From the NCBI GenBank assembly GCA_046484975.1, contig JAWOHX010000084.1, forward strand, positions 1 to 6,139: a DNA stretch of 6,139 nucleotides, given 5' to 3'. The notes beneath the pieces were generated by a model. It had not been told where the DNA came from. It saw nothing but the letters and a program-made list of their open reading frames with translations, and searched no databases. Below, piece by piece: positions 5,203 through 6,139 of this stretch. The DNA is from JAWOHX01 sp046484975 (GTDB taxonomy: Bacteria > Bacillota > Clostridia > DUPQ01). The translations under genes and the position numbers were made by a program. How positions within the stretch are numbered: the first letter of the stretch is position 1; each line of letters begins with the position of its first letter.

Positions 5203-6063
5203 ATGCAGACCATTCTTTCGCCGATACAAAAAGTCAACGCCGTGATATTCGATTGGGCCGGGACCACCATTGACTATGGCTGTTTCGCCCCCCTGGATGT
5301 TTTCATCAAGGTTTTCGGAGAAAAGCAGATCCGGATTACGGCGGAAGAGGCCAGAAAGCCCATGGGTCTCATGAAAAAAGACCATATTGCAGAGCTGTTC
5401 CGTATGGAGGGGGTGAGGGCCCAATGGTCGTCCATATATGGAAAGGAGCCCGGGGAGAAGGAGGTGGAATCCATATATTCCTGCTTTGAACCCAAGCTGA
5501 TGGAGATTCTTCCAAAATACTGCATGCCCATCAAAGGAGTTCCTGCTTTGATGGAGAGCCTTCGGGCAAAGGGCCTGAAGATTGGTTCGACCACGGGTTA
5601 CACCTCGAAAATGATGGAAACGGTGACAAGGGAAGCAAAGAAAAACGGCTATGCCCCCGATGTCGTTGTGACACCGGATGAAGTACCCGCGGGAAGGCCG
5701 TTTCCGTTCATGTGTTATCTGAACGCCGTCAGGCTGGGTGTGTTTCCCCTGGAAACCATGGTCAAAGTGGGAGATACTGTCAGCGACATCAAAGAAGGGG
5801 TCCATGCCGGATTGTGGAGTGTCGGAGTCCTGGAAGGCGGCAGCGAACTGGGATTGTCTGAAAAGGAAGTGGAGGCAATGGATCCCCTGGAACTGGACAG
5901 CAGAAAGCGGGAAGCCGCGGCACGGTTCCATGCCGCAGGTGCCCATTTCATCGCAGATTCGATACAAGAGACAGAAATCATTCTGGAGGAGATCAACCGG
6001 CTTCTGGGACAAGGGATCCATCCACATGGGAAAAGAGGGAAGGCCAATGGGAAACTTTTATAA
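5203..6063 (+). CDS. phnX: Phosphonoacetaldehyde hydrolase (phosphonatase)
   Basis: A 286-residue HAD-superfamily enzyme that splits the C-P bond of phosphonoacetaldehyde to acetaldehyde and phosphate, the last step in degrading 2-aminoethylphosphonate. Diagnostic residues are present: nucleophile D17 in FDWAGTT, where Ala replaces the second Asp of ordinary HAD phosphatases (phosphonatase hallmark); the Schiff-base lysine K58 in PMGLMKKDH, with M54 before it; Thr/Ser of motif II in GSTTGYT (128-134); R165 in PAGRPFP; and the Mg-binding acids in GDTVSDIKEG (D191, D195). The cap domain spans roughly 26-105. AAAAGGAG lies 7 bases before the ATG. The protein is about 20 residues longer than the usual 265-270, with a basic tail (KRGKANGKLL) that overlaps the next gene. 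The aminotransferase PhnW that normally makes its substrate is not in the window and may lie beyond either end. Function is well supported by the motif set. Confidence 0.93.
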   Translation: MQTILSPIQKVNAVIFDWAGTTIDYGCFAPLDVFIKVFGEKQIRITAEEARKPMGLMKKDHIAELFRMEGVRAQWSSIYGKEPGEKEVESIYSCFEPKLMEILPKYCMPIKGVPALMESLRAKGLKIGSTTGYTSKMMETVTREAKKNGYAPDVVVTPDEVPAGRPFPFMCYLNAVRLGVFPLETMVKVGDTVSDIKEGVHAGLWSVGVLEGGSELGLSEKEVEAMDPLELDSRKREAAARFHAAGAHFIADSIQETEIILEEINRLLGQGIHPHGKRGKANGKLL

Positions 6064-6139
6064 CCCGGTCCATGTTTATTTTGGCGCAGGATCCATTGGA
6101 AACCTGTCTGCCGTCATCGGTGCCCGGGGAAAGAAAGAC
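6047..6139 (+). CDS. Iron-containing alcohol dehydrogenase, N-terminal fragment (runs off window)
   Basis: Only the first 31 codons are present, open to the last base. The encoded start, MGNFYNPVHVYFGAGSIGNL, matches the N-terminal strand-and-glycine pattern of group III iron-dependent alcohol dehydrogenases (typically 'NP..I.FG.GS...L'). Its ATG lies inside phnX, overlapping by 17 bases in another frame, with GAGG 8 bases upstream, so the two are almost certainly one operon. Likely jobs are reduction of the acetaldehyde made by PhnX to ethanol, or interconversion of phosphonoacetaldehyde and 2-hydroxyethylphosphonate as in PhpC-type enzymes. The metal ligands and cofactor-binding parts lie outside the window, so the choice cannot be made here. 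Confidence 0.7.
   Translation, partial: MGNFYNPVHVYFGAGSIGNLSAVIGARGKKD

Noticed and set aside
5055..5270. N-terminal extension of the URO-D-like protein up to 5270.
   Set aside because: The extension crosses the promoter and the phnX start, lacks family similarity, and a strong ribosome binding site sits right before the ATG at 5054.
5083..6027. A 314-codon minus-strand open frame opposite phnX.
   Set aside because: It is a shadow of phnX, whose catalytic motifs are all in the plus frame; the antisense product has no recognisable domain.

Overview
The window looks like chromosomal DNA from a low-to-mid GC Gram-positive (Bacillota, probably a clostridial anaerobe). Signs for this are strong AAGGAGG/AGGAGG-type ribosome binding sites before most genes, tight operons with overlapping stop/start codons, a FloA-type flotillin of the same length as the Bacillus protein, and fermentative-type enzymes (MtaA/URO-D-like protein, iron-type alcohol dehydrogenase). 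The assignment to clostridia is inference; no rRNA or other phylogenetic marker is present.

Layout. (1) Positions 24-2469, plus strand: a four-gene run of a short NfeD-type membrane protein, flotillin-like FloA, an unrecognised 62-residue charged protein, and a LytTR response regulator. The genes are separated by 0-12 bases. A hairpin plus T-tract that would end this transcript lies 30 bases past the last stop codon, inside the opposing gene. (2) Positions 2471-5054, minus strand: a three-gene operon read from right to left, comprising a URO-D/MtaA-like protein, a PfkB-family sugar kinase and a D-lyxose isomerase-type cupin. Both junctions overlap (TGATG, then ATGA), so translation is probably coupled. 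It meets operon 1 tail to tail with one base between the stop codons. (3) Positions 5055-5202: a 148-base divergent control region with a good promoter for the minus-strand operon and an interrupted dyad in the leader of the plus-strand genes. (4) Positions 5203-6139, plus strand: phosphonoacetaldehyde hydrolase (PhnX), overlapping by 17 bases the start of an iron-containing alcohol dehydrogenase that runs off the window.

How they may work together. NfeD and FloA are the known partners of bacterial membrane microdomains; a co-transcribed response regulator without a kinase suggests a signalling output tied to that membrane system. The isomerase and kinase would convert a sugar such as D-lyxose (or D-mannose) to a ketose and phosphorylate it. 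The MtaA/URO-D-like protein heading that operon is the unexplained partner and the best candidate here for undescribed chemistry. PhnX with an iron-type dehydrogenase suggests use of a C2 phosphonate, releasing phosphate and disposing of, or feeding in, the aldehyde. The window has no transporter, sensor kinase, corrinoid protein, phnW, mobile element, tRNA/rRNA or CRISPR array. There is no stretch over 300 bases without a gene.
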